Origin: Trileptium ribeirensis
Taxonomy: Eukaryota; Nematoda; Enoplea; Enoplida; Thoracostomopsidae
Assembly: GCA_030248225.1 (NCBI GenBank)
Contig: JASANE010021313.1
Coordinates: 27,417 to 91,416, forward strand
Reading direction: 5' to 3'
Length of the DNA: 64,000 bases
Notes under the pieces: generated by a model
What the model was told of the DNA's origin: nothing
What the model saw: only the letters and a program-made list of their open reading frames with translations
Database searches by the model: none
Shown: in pieces, positions 1 through 11,436 of the stretch
How the letters are laid out: each line of letters starts with the position of its first letter
Numbering within the stretch: position 1 is the first letter of the stretch
Position numbers and translations under genes: made by a program

Positions 1-240
1 GGTTCTGATCTCGTACGGGATAGTCGTGTGTCTTCCCCGAAAGAACTTCGGATCGCTTTATGATTTGATTTGTGTTTTTGTTTGATGCGGGTTACTTAGC
101 TAATATTATAGATTTTAGTTGTCCTTTTTAATGGCTTTATATTGTGGAGAGTGGTCTGGTGCGTGGTAGACAAAAGTACTGATACGTCAGCGGTTACGCA
201 TACGACTCACTGGTATGGCACTGTAGTAGTCCTACTGGAA
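1..240. other. Unassigned left edge
   Basis: No gene, RNA or clear repeat boundary is visible. Faint similarity to the stretch near 370-430 (a shared GGTCTGGTGCG / TTGTCTAGTGCACG-like pattern) hints that an older, more decayed repeat unit may start left of the window. Confidence 0.3.
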
Positions 241-1560
241 AGGTGCTTATAGTCGGCCCTTAGCCCAGTGGACTAGTATTCTGAATCAGGAAACGCCTAT
301 ACTCGGGTTTCCTTGTAGTAGCTTATAGCACAGTGGTTTTATTGATTGGGCGCAAAGAATGAGTATAGTTATTGCTTGACTGTTGCAGATTAGAGTGGAA
401 AGTTGTCTAGTGCACGGGAAGGACTGAGAGCAGCGACACAAATAAGTACTCCTATTTCCAGTAGCATCTTATTTAATAATATTAACTTTCCATATAAAAT
501 CGTGAGCAATTGGCGATAAGGATGCTAGGAGTGATAGGTAGTAGTATAACACTAGGGCTAGTAATACTTTACAAATTTTGGCCCAGCGTCGAGTGAGTGG
601 TGACCCTGGTGAGAGTGTATGTGGACTCGAATAAAATTAGTAGTGCTAATACACCAGTGGCTACCGTCCGGCGTCATTGTGTGTGCCGTACTATTCTTGA
701 GTAGACCGGTTGAGTAAGGGGTGAGGATTCGAATAACCACCTCGAGAGCTTCCTACCTTTAAACATCTCAAGGTTAAATAGCCAAGACCAGTAGTGAGAA
801 ACTTCAACTGCATAGTAGTTGACCCCTACTGTACAGTTTTAATAACGTGGTTGGCATCCGTCCGGAGTCGTCTGTTTAAAATAACGGGCATTATTAGCGT
901 AATTCTAAGACTTAGGTCGAGGTACTCAGATAATCGCACAGTGGCTACCGTCCGGCGTCATTGTGTCAACCCACAAGGGCTTGCTTTAGTAAAGTAACAA
1001 ATAACATAAATCGTAACCCCTATCGCTCAATGATAATCTTTAAACATTAGTTGGTATAATTTAAGGAAGGAATTAGTAAGGACTAGGTCAATGCTTGTCA
1101 GCCTTAAATAAACGTGAGGCTTGAGTGAGCAAAAGCATGGTACCAAAGAACGGTACAAGTCTTTTCAAACGAGCATCGAGAAAGCACGTAATCGAATACG
1201 GATACTATGAAAAGTATCAAAAGCGGTCACGGTGTTATCATTGCCTAACGTTTTATCATTGCGTAATAAACGTTCTATATTCGTGTCTGTTGCCCAAATG
1301 TCTGAAATTCGAACAATAGAGCTGAGCACAGGGCACGCAGCAACGCAAAAGATAAAGCACTAGAATTGCTCACGAAAGAAAGACGCGGCAGTGTCAAGTG
1401 TCACACCGGCATTCTACTGGCCACACCTCAAACCGCACAATCTTTCGGTGACGAATCCCGTCTCCTTTTTAATTCCGATAGCCGATATAAGGAAAAACCC
1501 CCTTCCAACTCCTAACTCTTTCAAAAGCATAAAATATAACAGTAGATTACACAAGGCTTC
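241..1560 (+). repeat. Diverged direct repeat, unit A
   Basis: This block aligns in order with unit B (about 2,050-3,575). Shared landmarks include GGAAACGCCTATACTCGGG at 290 and 2,091, CACAAATAAGTA near 440 and 2,232, ATAACGTGGTT near 842 and 2,646, and CCGGCATTCTACTGGCCACA near 1,407 and 3,421. Insertions, deletions and substitutions are spread throughout, so the duplication is old. Short frames of 60-67 codons in it are not conserved in the other unit, so I read it as non-coding. The family is not recognised. Confidence 0.8.
655..966 (+). repeat. Two identical 28-base repeats inside unit A
   Basis: A 28-base string with core GGCTACCGTCCGGCGTCATT occurs at 655-682 and again, identically, at 939-966. 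A related string lies near 852-872. In unit B the matching places carry looser versions of the theme (near 2,463, 2,654 and 2,722). The two exact copies in unit A therefore look homogenised or recently copied relative to the surrounding divergence. Confidence 0.75.
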
Positions 1561-2049
1561 CCGGAGATAAAATCACAATTTTTTTAGATTTTTACTAAAA
1601 TCCCTATTATATGGTTCCCCCAAATATTAGTTTCAACAAAATTCCAAAAATTTAAAATTTTACAATTATAGTTCCTTTTTACCTAATTTACATAATTTTC
1701 GCTCGTTTAACGCACTAGCTATGTACAGTTAGCTTAGTTTTAATTTAGTTCTTCAGTCTTACTTCCTTTTTCTAGAGGTTGCGGTATCAAATTATCAGTT
1801 CTGCTTAATCGTTTATTTTAACAGTTCATTAGTTTTTGGTTCAGACTACCTATCTAGTCTGTTAGTTTTACTACACGTGTTCAGTTGGCGGCTAGCATAC
1901 TGTGAGCTAAGAGTCTGGTAAAAAAAAAAAGGCGGAAGTAATGCTTAGCCTTATTATCGCTTTGGAGTTTTTGTTTTGATTGGAGATATTGGGTTACGCA
2001 AGGAATTGCTTATTTCTATTCGTGCCGGTTATTGTTATATTATCAAGAA
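1561..2049. other. AT-rich spacer between the duplicated units
   Basis: The stretch has poly-T/poly-A runs, including A10 near 1,921, and no convincing gene. It has no counterpart that I could align in the other half of the duplication. Confidence 0.5.
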
Positions 2050-3575
2050 AGAGCTTATGGTCGACCCTTCTAGCAGCCGCTGAATCTCAAGGAAACGCCT
2101 ATACTCGGGGTTCCGGCATTACCGACTTGCTTAATATTGTTGCGAATATTTGGAGTGCAAAGAATGCGCGGTTTGATTATAACCGAGGAGAGTATAGGAA
2201 TGTTATATAGTTGAGTACCGGCAACCAGCAGCACAAATAAGTATTCTTAATCGTTACTATCTTAATTAGTAATAATATTTTTTCCTATAAAATGGAATTA
2301 AGAAGTGGCAGTAAAACTCAATAGGGGCGATAGTCTAATAGAAGCGTATTAGGTTTAGTAATAGCTTAAAAATTTCGGCCCCTTTTGTGTCGACTGAGTG
2401 GTAACCAGGGCGAGAGCGCAGGCGAGACTCGAATAAATTAGTAATACTAATACGTCCTCTGGCAGACTTTCGGTGTCGAGGTGTAGCCGGTGTAATTCTT
2501 GAGTAGAGCGGGCGAGTAAGTGTTTGGAATTGGAACAACCACCTCGAGAAACCTCTTCCTCAAAACCATCCTGAGACCACGCAGTCAAGGCCAGGACTGA
2601 GCAAACTTCAACTGCATAGTAGTCGACTGCTACTATGCAGTTTTAATAACGTGGTTCGGCAGCCTCTCGGTGTCGTTCTGTTTAAAATAATTGGCATTAC
2701 TAGCGTAATTCTAAGGTCTAGCCTTTCGGTGGTGTGTTGTGTTAAGACCGTAAGCGCTAGTAAAGTAATAGATTGCCTAAATCCTAATCACTAACGCTCA
2801 AGTATATATAACCCTTAAGTAATAGTTGTTATAACTTAGGGTTAAGGACTAGGTCGAGTACTAAGTAACTTTAACTTAACCTAAGGACTAAAGTAATAAA
2901 TAGGGATCGTCCAGAGTACCGACATCAGTGGCCAAGGCGTGTACAAGCTAAAGTCAGACTGTGCAGAAGTTATACGTCAGATTGTGCACAAACCGGTGTC
3001 AGACTGTGCAAGAGCCCAGTGGAGAACTGTGCAAGTATTGTCGTTGGAGTATCGCGTGAGCTAAAAATAATCTATTACTAAAGAATAGTACTGCTGGTTT
3101 GGATACAAGGGTGCAACTAATTGCTATTGACAATTTAACTGAGCGGTCGTGAGCTAAAAAATAATACGGTAATAAAGAATAGAACTAGAAGAACGGAATC
3201 ACGAATTGCAGACGGTGATCAGGAATAGTGCCGCTATAGACGCGGTTGCGATCTGAGTATAATAACATTTTATCACGTTGAAATAAATCTTCTATATACG
3301 TGTCTGTTGCCGATTATCTGGATTGCGAGCGATAAAGCCGAGCAAGGATCACGCCGCATCGCGAAATATAGGGCACTAGAATCGCTCACGAAAGAAAAAG
3401 CGCGCCACACTAGCGTCCCACCGGCATTCTACTGGCCACACCTCGAACAGCACAATCTTCCTGTGACGAATCCCGTCCTTTTTTTAATTCCGATAGCTGA
3501 CATAAGGAAAAAGCCCGAGTTCACCCTCATCCCTCTAAAAAGCAAAAAATATAACACATATGTCGAATATAGTGT
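2050..3575 (+). repeat. Diverged direct repeat, unit B
   Basis: Second copy of the block at 241-1,560, in the same orientation. It is about 200 bases longer, mainly because of the extra short-repeat segment at 2,950-3,190. Its right end, near 3,575, lies just before a tRNA-like pol III promoter at about 3,600, so the larger unit might be a SINE-associated or retrotransposed repeat. That link is inference. Confidence 0.8.
2953..3035 (+). repeat. Short tandem repeats with GTCAGACTGTGCA core
   Basis: The core GTCAGACTGTGCA or a near variant appears four times at spacings of 21-25 bases (about 2,954, 2,977, 2,998 and 3,023). A second small duplication follows: GAGCTAAAAATAAT plus AATAAAGAATAG near 3,057-3,090 recurs near 3,148-3,183. 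None of this is present in unit A. Confidence 0.7.
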
Positions 3576-3597
3576 TTTTATACCTGCTGCCACTTTG

Positions 3598-3690
3598 GGC
3601 AGGGATAGTTCAGTCGGTAGAGCGCCTGCTTGCGGCTCCGCGACGGGGTGGTTGTGGGTTCGAATTTCACCCGGGAAAATTAATGGAATT
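3598..3690 (+). ncRNA. tRNA-derived SINE head or tRNA pseudogene
   Basis: A good internal pol III A box (TAGTTCAGTCGGTAGAGCG, about 3,605-3,623) is followed at tRNA-like spacing by a B box (GGGTTCGAATTT, 3,656-3,667). The D stem GTTC/GAGC can form. The anticodon stem and the 7-bp acceptor stem do not close, so this is not a functional tRNA. Read as protein, the segment gives a SSVGRAP...CGS...VRI string, which is known from mis-translated tRNA-like repeats and does not indicate a gene. I see no clear A-rich tail or target duplication. Confidence 0.65.
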
Positions 3691-6125
3691 TTAGCTCCAC
3701 AGAACACAAACCAACGGCTCCTGGAATGTTGTAGTTGAATGGTTTACTTTTTTCTCTTCCTGTTATTTTGTCCTTAGTCTTCAATAATTTGGAAGCTGGC
3801 TTCAGTTGGTCTTTTGCTAATGCGTATCCAGACCGGAACAAACGTAACGACAGAGTGACCTAGCTAAATATCACACCCCCCTTATTGTAAGTACTTTAAA
3901 ACAAAAGATTAGATACTTGCTACTTATAAGCTTCTATTTATTACGAAATCCGTTTCAAAACAACCTTATAAATTCCATGAAAAATACGAAAATTTCTTCT
4001 GAAATACGTATGCAAAATCATAATTAGGTTTTACAGAAGCTGTGTTAAAGGTATCCTGGGAGTACCATGTAACAGGGCACCAAAGAAAACTTGGGCGGTA
4101 GGCGTTATTCTCAATGAATATTGAGGTACACTTGTAAACGTTGGGCTTGGGGGTATATATGCCGAAAACGGACCATATGAACGGATATTGGAAAGTACAC
4201 GAGCATGACTGAGTGGAATATTCTTCTACAAAGTTTTCATAATGTACTTTGGATATATATTATTGCTCACCATAATAGTTCGCTAGTTTTAGATTTTAAA
4301 TAAATGCTACGTTATTGTGTAATTATATTTATATATATTCAATTTATAAATTAATAAGTAGACAAAGTACCTGCGACTTCAAATATGACACGCGCTGCTA
4401 AAATGGTACGTAAATTGGTGAAGCATCGTGATTTTAAGGAAAATTTGAACAATCTGGATCATTTTTTATATCGTTTTATAACAACATTTTATATTGATAT
4501 ATGCTCTATTTGATTCAAGGATAAGCGACTTCTGAAGGCACAGTAGGTGGGTGAGTGTTAATGACTTAGACTGTTGCGTAAACCATTACATGTGTAATCG
4601 TCTGAGTTAGTGAACATCTCCACGTTACCAATTGCGACTATTTTTGCTAGTTGGCCACACATCACGTTACATTTGCAGATAGCGTCGCGTTATCCAGTGC
4701 ATCGCTTTATCCCGTTTTCTGGGGATACAGGTCATCAGTCGCACTAGCGCTAAGAAATCTGCCTGACACAATTCACTAATGTAGGTGGCCTGAAAGTGAA
4801 GCCATTTCGAAGCAATCTGCGAGGATCTGTGATATCAGGTAGAAACCAGAACCAGCACTGTAAATTTGAAACAGAAACGGAACATAGTTTTATAATCTAT
4901 ATATAAATAGTGAAATAACTTGAAGAGATACATGTAATATGTCTTTGAAATGCTTTGAAAATAACTGTTGTTTGGTTTTAATATGTTGTCATGTCTTTGT
5001 GGGACTGAAGAACAGGAAGTTAAGTAATTGAGCGGAGCGAGGTCGCCGAGCGAAGCATTTTTATTTTCTGTATGGGAGCAAAAAAGTCGATGTCCGTTCG
5101 TCCGTTAGTCTTTCATGGATCTCAAGAACCACTGAACCTATTTCAAAAAACTTTTTTTGAAAGCTTATCATGTGAGGATGTGCACCTGATATTCTAGAAG
5201 TTTGGCAACTTGCTAATTTTATCATTAATTAACCTAATTAGCTAATTAACACCCTAATTAAGCTCATAACAGCTTAATTATTGCTGTGCTTCGATTGCCA
5301 TTCATCACCATGCTGTGTAAGCCACGTTACTTCCTTTGTCTTGCTTTTCGTTCGAACGGAATAAGACTATTATTTCATTTACTCATTGTTGTCTAGGTAA
5401 TAATATATATATTCCCAAGACATTGAGTACGTTCATATTACTAATGCCGTTGCTCCGCTCAAAAAATGTAGTTCCACTACGACTGGTTTTGGACGATTGC
5501 GTTGTTCATTGATCGCGAAATGTGTCTCAAATTTGCCCGCTCGGCCAACACAAATATTTTGGTCTTCCACTGTGCTTCCCTGAGTAAACTGCGTCACACT
5601 GAACACACACGCTAAGAACTGAACGTATACTGGCTAGTTTTACGCCGTGTTCGCTCATCGCCAGTTACTAAACGCGTGGTTGTTAATGTATTGTCCCTAG
5701 GCAATCCTGGAATTGATTCTGTGGTTCTGCAGGAACGTTACTTACGATTTCTTCTGTCTTATCAAATTTGTTATTGGTACCTGAGACTAACTAATACTCC
5801 ACGCTTTTAAACACAGTTTCTTGCCACAAAACCGCGCGCCGTAGTTATGGCGAACTGATATACATGGCAGCTTTGGAATAGATTAAAAAGCGATTATAAG
5901 CTTACTGTCACATTTTTGGTATTCCGCTGTAATTGTTAATTGTGGATTTTAGATTATTCGTATTCAGTCACAAGAAGGCACACAACGTCTTGAAGCTTCT
6001 CAATCAGAGTCGGTCAGTACATTGTTGCGTAAGGTATGTCTATTCGATAGAATTGAAGTTGTTTAAAGTGAAGTTACTGCGATATTGACTATTGTAGTCG
6101 GGGTTCTCAACAGGATTCTGTCCAA
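3691..6125. other. Unassigned AT-rich stretch
   Basis: No gene or RNA is supported. A GAGCGGAGCGAGG word at 5,031 resembles the tail motif of family R. It is followed by a GTCCGTTCGTCCGT stretch near 5,091. A TAATTA-rich low-complexity patch lies at about 5,215-5,285. Otherwise the stretch appears to be single-copy within the window. Confidence 0.4.
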
Positions 6126-6600
6126 GGTTTTTTTGGCTCCACAGGTGGGTGTGGACGCAAAAATATTTTTGCTGGACCCAGGGCAGTTTTGGATTCACAG
6201 GCGTTGCGTTTGCTAATAATTTTTTTTTAGGTTTGCGTTTACTTTGGATCAAACGTAATAATAAATCTCTTCATCGGATAAATATCAACGAACGTAATAA
6301 GCAGATTAATACAGTTTTAAAAGGTATAGAAAATACAGTTGGCGCACTGGAACTCCAAAAACCACAGAAATGTTGTGCACCTCATAAAGGCGGACATGAA
6401 ATTTGTTGCAATCTTTTACAGTGGTAGGTGGTCTAAATTTTGTATGGCTGCTTAATTACGTTTCTTTATCGGACAAAATTCGTGAAATTCTCTAGCCAAA
6501 AATTGCAAATCTGGACCCAGCGTTTAAGGTCTAGACCCAAAAGAAATTTGCTGGACTCAGGGTCCGTTTTGAAAAAATACTCTGATTCTGTCAATTCCGT
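6126..6600 (+). repeat. Family D repeat, old copy
   Basis: This region matches 53,345-53,720 and, in reverse, 57,725-58,085. The ends carry the same GGACCCA theme (GCTGGACCCAGGGCAG near 6,170; CTGGACCCAGCGTTTAAGG near 6,511). The inner boundary of the left end, GCTAATAA, is also shared. Open frames across it (92 and 84 codons) are not maintained in the other copies. This copy is clearly more diverged from the two arm copies than they are from each other. Confidence 0.75.
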
Positions 6601-6849
6601 GGGAGCTCGACCTCTTGAAGCAATCGTGGAGAATCGGGACCGGACAAGTTTAGAGGAGGGGACAGTAAAAGCGGACCAAATATTATCATATTGAAAATCT
6701 TATGAAAGTTATGTTGCGCACTTGCGTTATCATAGACCAACATTATTTGTGCTGTTTGTAATAAATTAGTATGAAATTTTTTCGTTTTTTACTTTGTTTT
6801 ATTTTAGTTACATAATTTAACTAATAAAATGAACAAATAAATTGTTATA

Positions 6850-7075
6850 CTATGTAACTGGGCTCTCCATTTGCTGGTTCCAAACCGGGGGCGCTCGATT
6901 TTGCCAAGAGTAAAATAGTTGAAAATCATGTCAGAAACACTGTCAAAACGGTTTAGAGAGAAAAAGCGATTTTTAAGCAAATTTTGACAAAATTTGCGAA
7001 ATTTTTGGCTGCAGAACGGAATTTTAGTACAAATTTTGATCAAATTTTATGCACTTTGGACCCGTTGGAAACAAA
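6850..7075 (+). repeat. Family E repeat, old copy
   Basis: Matches 51,195-51,400 and, reversed, 60,040-60,245. Shared strings include ACTGGGCTCT, AAGCGATTTTT, CAAATTTTGACAAAATTTGCG, AACGGAATTTT and ACTTTGGACC. Non-coding. Here it lies about 250 bases downstream of family D. In the left arm it lies about 1.9 kb upstream of family D, so the order differs. Confidence 0.75.
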
Positions 7076-7928
7076 AAAATTTCCCAGGGCGGTTTTGAGC
7101 CAGGGGACCCCACCCCCAATTTGGCGCAGCGTAACTGCAGATATATAGTTAATATAGATTGTCCGTCTTAACAAACAAATCCTGGACGAGCTTTCCCAGG
7201 GCATGGCACCTTAAGCGGAGTCAGCTCTGTCTGTGTAATTAGTTTTACAGGTACAACGTGTACCGAATCAAACGATGTACAAAATGCAGCTGATGATTCA
7301 AGCATCGCTGGTTCTTATCCTGAAAGTTGTCTTGAAAAAATGTATTAAAGTTTTACGTTTCCTGCTTTTGACTTTTGATTCATTGATTAAAATTAACCGC
7401 AAAATTTACATAGGTTTGGATTTTAATGGGCCCAAAAATGGCTCGAATTTTTGCTTACGCATGTGAGGCAATTATTGTAACGGTAGCGCATATGTAACTG
7501 CATCAAATGACTATTCAGTTCCATTTAAGATTTGAGCTTTTGCGAAAATTGCCTTGCTCTGCACATTTTTGCAACAGTAGAATAATTTGTGAGGACACTG
7601 TCCTGAAAACCTCGATTATTTAGTGTACACTATGTAATCGATGCCGGGTATTCGCATATGTTTGGGCCATTCTGCATGGCCTTTGAAAATTTAGTCACAT
7701 TCACTACTCCATTCCCTAGTTAAAGGCATTTTGATAAAATTTAGCAAAGTGACTTCGTAAAGTAAATTGACGTACCGTATTAATGAGACAATTTCGTCAA
7801 TTCAGTTGAAAAGTCCAAGCTTTTTTCGTTTCGCACTTGGTTTTAGCAAGAGTGCATTAGGGAAGAGTATGACTCTTCCCTGCACCCAAAAATAAACCCG
7901 TGTTTGATGACGCCAGCGCTTTCGGCCT
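7076..7928. other. Unassigned stretch
   Basis: The first bases (CCCAGGGCGGTTTTG...GGGGACCCC near 7,083-7,110) resemble the G/C-rich words of families D and F. I see nothing else that can be supported. Confidence 0.35.
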
Positions 7929-8110
7929 GACCCCCAGTTTTTTAGGGGGGTCGAGATGCGCTGATCGCCTCTCCAGATTCTGGGGGGTAGCTCGGACCCC
8001 CCAGTTTGTTTTTTGGGGGGTAGGTCGGACCTTCCAATTTTTTTCTTTTGGGGGGTCGGGTGATAAGCAGCTGCTGGTTCAACGGACACCCTCCCAGAAA
8101 TTCGGGGGTC
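7929..8110 (+). repeat. G-tract / C-tract hairpin cluster
   Basis: Four G6 runs (7,945, 7,982, 8,015, 8,050) are spaced by 27-31 bases, each followed by a TCG-containing spacer (GTCGAG, GTAGCTCGG, GTAGGTCGG, GTCGGG). C runs at 7,930 and 7,997 pair with neighbouring G runs: GACCCCC with GGGGGTC (7,929-7,952) and ACCCCCCA with TGGGGGGT (7,996-8,022). It reads as a small decayed tandem repeat of about 35 bases able to form hairpins. The loops are long for a classical G-quadruplex. Confidence 0.65.
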
Positions 8111-10201
8111 CAACCGATGGAGATGTATTATGAGCAATATTGGTCTTATATAAAAGAACCTAAGAAGATTTTAGGTTATCTAGGGCAAGACAACAATAAC
8201 AGGTTCGACAACAATACTAATTGAATCCAATGATGGCATTGTTGTTTTCTATTTCCTGAAATTTAATCTACTCACGGGTTTATATGTTTAGCAACAACTT
8301 TTTCTTCAGTCATTTTCGCAGTAGGTGTGTAATTATGTAAGTTAAGGTTCGCGAAAAATATGCCTTTCCAACCGACGTCGGGTGGACTTTATACCGTGAT
8401 CGTACGAAGAAGACAGCGCTTTCAAGATCAACCATGACTCTTGCTAAAATTGGCATCAGGTTAGGATTCTACTCACCTTTGGATTCGAAGTTCTGGCTGT
8501 GTTCGGCACGAGCCATTTGGGCACACCACCACAGGAATACCATAATATGTTCTAAGGAATGGCATTTTTGTTTGAAGGAGAACGAAAATCACAGCACGTC
8601 TTTGAATCGATGGCGTAGTGCGTAACTTTTACGATTAATTAACTAGTTGTTTGTTTACTTGATTTGGTTTTTTAATTTGACGATGTGGTAAACATTTCTT
8701 CAGGGCTTTAGAAGGATTTAATGTGTAGCATATCCAGCTTGATTAAATAATTTTTTACACTGTGTTTTAATTGATTAAAAACCGGTCGTGCCACTTTAGC
8801 TCGCATCTCTGAAACATCAAATATAATGGTTTAAGTTTAATAGCCTATATACGTACATATACTTTCTATGTAGTTTTCAAAATAATCAGTTTAGCAGATT
8901 TGTACTTCGTTAGTTGTATCAGTTACGCGGACTTTCGTGTCACGCTTAGCTCTTTTATATATATTTGACGATATGTTTCATTGACCCTAATTTTTGTACC
9001 TAAACAGCACGGTATAACCAGCAACCGGAACCATCCATTTAAACTGGATTCGGAACCTGAATCTGGTCTTTTAAACTTATATATAGTGAAGCAGATGAAT
9101 GACGAAACTAAAGCACTGTTGTTTTAATATGTATTAAAAATAAATTTTACATTAAACTTAACGTATTGCGATGATATTATTGCCTCTATGGGATTTTGAA
9201 GAGGCTGAGGAAGATAACATATTTGTCTATCACGATGTCGGTTTTTTGGAGTCCCAGCTGAAAAATGCCTTCCGTTGTACAGGCTTGCGTATACTGCGTC
9301 CAACTGAATGTTCTTGTAACGTATAGAGTGTACAGTAGACAATTTTGCAACGCAATTTGTCTTCAATCGCCTCCCTTTACTAGACATAATTTCGTTGCAT
9401 GTTATTCCGTAGGAAACTTGAAATTATTGGTTTATGTGGTTCTAAAATAAATAGAGATGTATACTATAGTTTTCTGGGTGTTGGCCAGAGACATTTCTCA
9501 TGCTAGTGTTGGCAACCAGTGCCCATCGGTTAGATGTTGATAATGATTTTCTGATCAGAATGATATGAAATGAATAAATGAGATAAATTGTGATACTGCT
9601 CGCACAGTTTCAATACATACAGTTCGTTCGCAAGAACGCAGCTTCTGGGTGCTTTTGCAGATATTTTACTTTCTACAAACATCGACCTAGTTATGTATGT
9701 TATATTAACAAGCTGCTGCCGGGTAAAGATGAAAAATTCTTACTGAAATTGTATCATCATGGAACGTAATCATTCGCGTATATTTATATAAATAATGTAA
9801 CACAATGAAGCAAAAATGTGGACAATTTTTCAAAGCGGAATTCCGCCTCCGGTATGGTTCTTTCCTTTTGCCGTAACCGCAACCAAAACACGATTTTCAC
9901 ACGAACCAGGAATTCCGGTTACTCCCTGCTAAACATGTTTAAGCCCTATTCATCTTGTTTGAACGGCCCTGCCCGACTGATGAGTTCGAATAAAGCGGTA
10001 CCCTTCTTTTCTCTACTGCTGTTGGAAAGCAAAGAATGATTTTCTCAAAATACGACAGGTGATGCTGTTTTTTTCGATGCAACTTTTTCGAAGGTATTGA
10101 AATTAGTTTTAAACGCTATTATGAAATTGGAACCAACGAAGTTACAGTTTCCGGAAGCAAAAGATACAAGTGTTAAGAAGAATCGCATGGCTTCTTGATG
10201 A
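8111..10201. other. Unassigned AT-rich stretch
   Basis: Several frames of 60-87 codons exist on both strands but none shows a recognisable domain, splice pattern or conservation elsewhere in the window. No repeat family could be assigned. Confidence 0.4.
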
Positions 10202-10690
10202 TTAAAACAGGGTTGAATCTGATTCGGTTGATATCACAGTCATGCAGATAGTTTCATTATCGGAGCGAAGCGAGCGGAGTTTCCAATGAGGGGCTACAAG
10301 GAAAATTGTGAAAATTTCTTTTTTGTCTGTCGCTGTCATTCGTAATTCATTTTGGGATAGACTTATTTCAACCGATTTTTTGTTAGATAGCAAAAATGAC
10401 GATGATATGCCCTTTAATTGAATGCGAACAGCTTCGATCCAATCTTCCTGCTCAAAATGGCAAAAACAGGTTTTGAGGGTTCTTTGTTAAATCTGGCCAT
10501 ACGGGTACCAGTGTTTCGAGGCTCATATCTCGCGACACCGCTTTCGCATCGAAAAATCATCTGGATCTATAACTTTTGTGACCACGACTTTTTTGTGAGA
10601 CCACTCTCTGGGCCGCTGTTGGACCGAATATATATGGTTCGTCGACGCTTTACCAGAAATAGTGATTTTTATATTTTCGCACTATTATTG
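10202..10690 (-). repeat. Family R repeat, segment R-A, reverse copy
   Basis: The reverse complement aligns along its length with 27,760-28,220 and 46,390-46,810. In + strand reading it has, from left to right, GAGCGAAGCGAGCGGAG (10,262), GTCTGTCGCTGTCATTCGTAA, GCGAACAGCTTCGATCCA, CATATCTCGCGACACCG, GACTTTTTTGTGAGACCACTCTCTGGGCCGC. These are the complements of the R-A landmarks in reversed order. No frame is shared by the copies. Confidence 0.8.
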
Positions 10691-10739
10691 TTTGTTTTTA
10701 CTTGCAATGAGTGTCTATTAGGATATCAAACACGCTGAA

Positions 10740-11045
10740 TACGATAGTTGTTCTATCTATCGTCCAACTTGACTATATTATACCTATTCATGGGATTTAA
10801 AAGATTTTATGGTCGACGAACCTGTTTTCCAAAATGTAGTGTGTTTTCATTTGTCTGATTATGCATTGCGTGCACGGCATCAGGAATGGTCTCTATGTAG
10901 ATATGTCAGAATTCTAAATACAATGATACGTTACGTAACGTACGATTACGTAGAATCTAGCATGCATTTTTCGTGCCTTTTCGTGCGTCTCAATGGGTTT
11001 AGCGTCAATGGACCCGATTTCCAGAATATAGCCTGTGTTCGGTTG
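10740..11045. other. Left flank of AT tract, faint direct repeat of right flank
   Basis: ATTCATGGGATTTAAAAG...TTTTATGGTCGACG near 10,786-10,818 loosely resembles ATTCATGGGTCAAGAGG...TTTTACGG near 11,554-11,578. CAATGGGTTTAGCGTC at 10,991 resembles CGATGGGTTTAGGGTC at 11,514. The AT tract may thus sit inside a small diverged duplication. No gene is visible. Confidence 0.35.
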
Positions 11046-11049
11046 TTTG

Positions 11050-11285
11050 GTCATCAAAAATTATATAATATAATATATAATATATATATGATAAATTATA
11101 ATAATTTATCATATAAATTATAATAAATTATAATATATAATATATATATTATAATATATATATGATAATTGTATATATATATATATATGCAATTATCATA
11201 TATGATAATTGTATATATATATATATATATACAATTATCATATATATATTATAATAATGATATATATTTATATATATGATATATT

Positions 11286-11316
<31 letters not shown>

Positions 11317-11345
11317 GTATATATCACAATAGTTGATTGATTTTT

Positions 11346-11434
<89 letters not shown>
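11050..11434. repeat. AT palindromes and (TA)42 microsatellite
   Basis: From 11,066 to 11,300 nearly all bases are A or T. Palindromic blocks such as TATGATAATTG...CAATTATCATA occur twice in a row (about 11,161-11,243). A T11 run (11,341-11,351) leads into an uninterrupted (TA)n run at 11,351-11,434, about 42 units. Such tracts can extrude cruciforms and are often unstable. Confidence 0.95.

Positions 11435-11436
<2 letters not shown>

Noticed and set aside
3307..3738. 143-codon frame with SSVGRAP...CGS...VRI peptide
   Set aside because: The peptide is a familiar mis-translation of tRNA-like A/B box sequence; the rest of the frame is repeat unit B.
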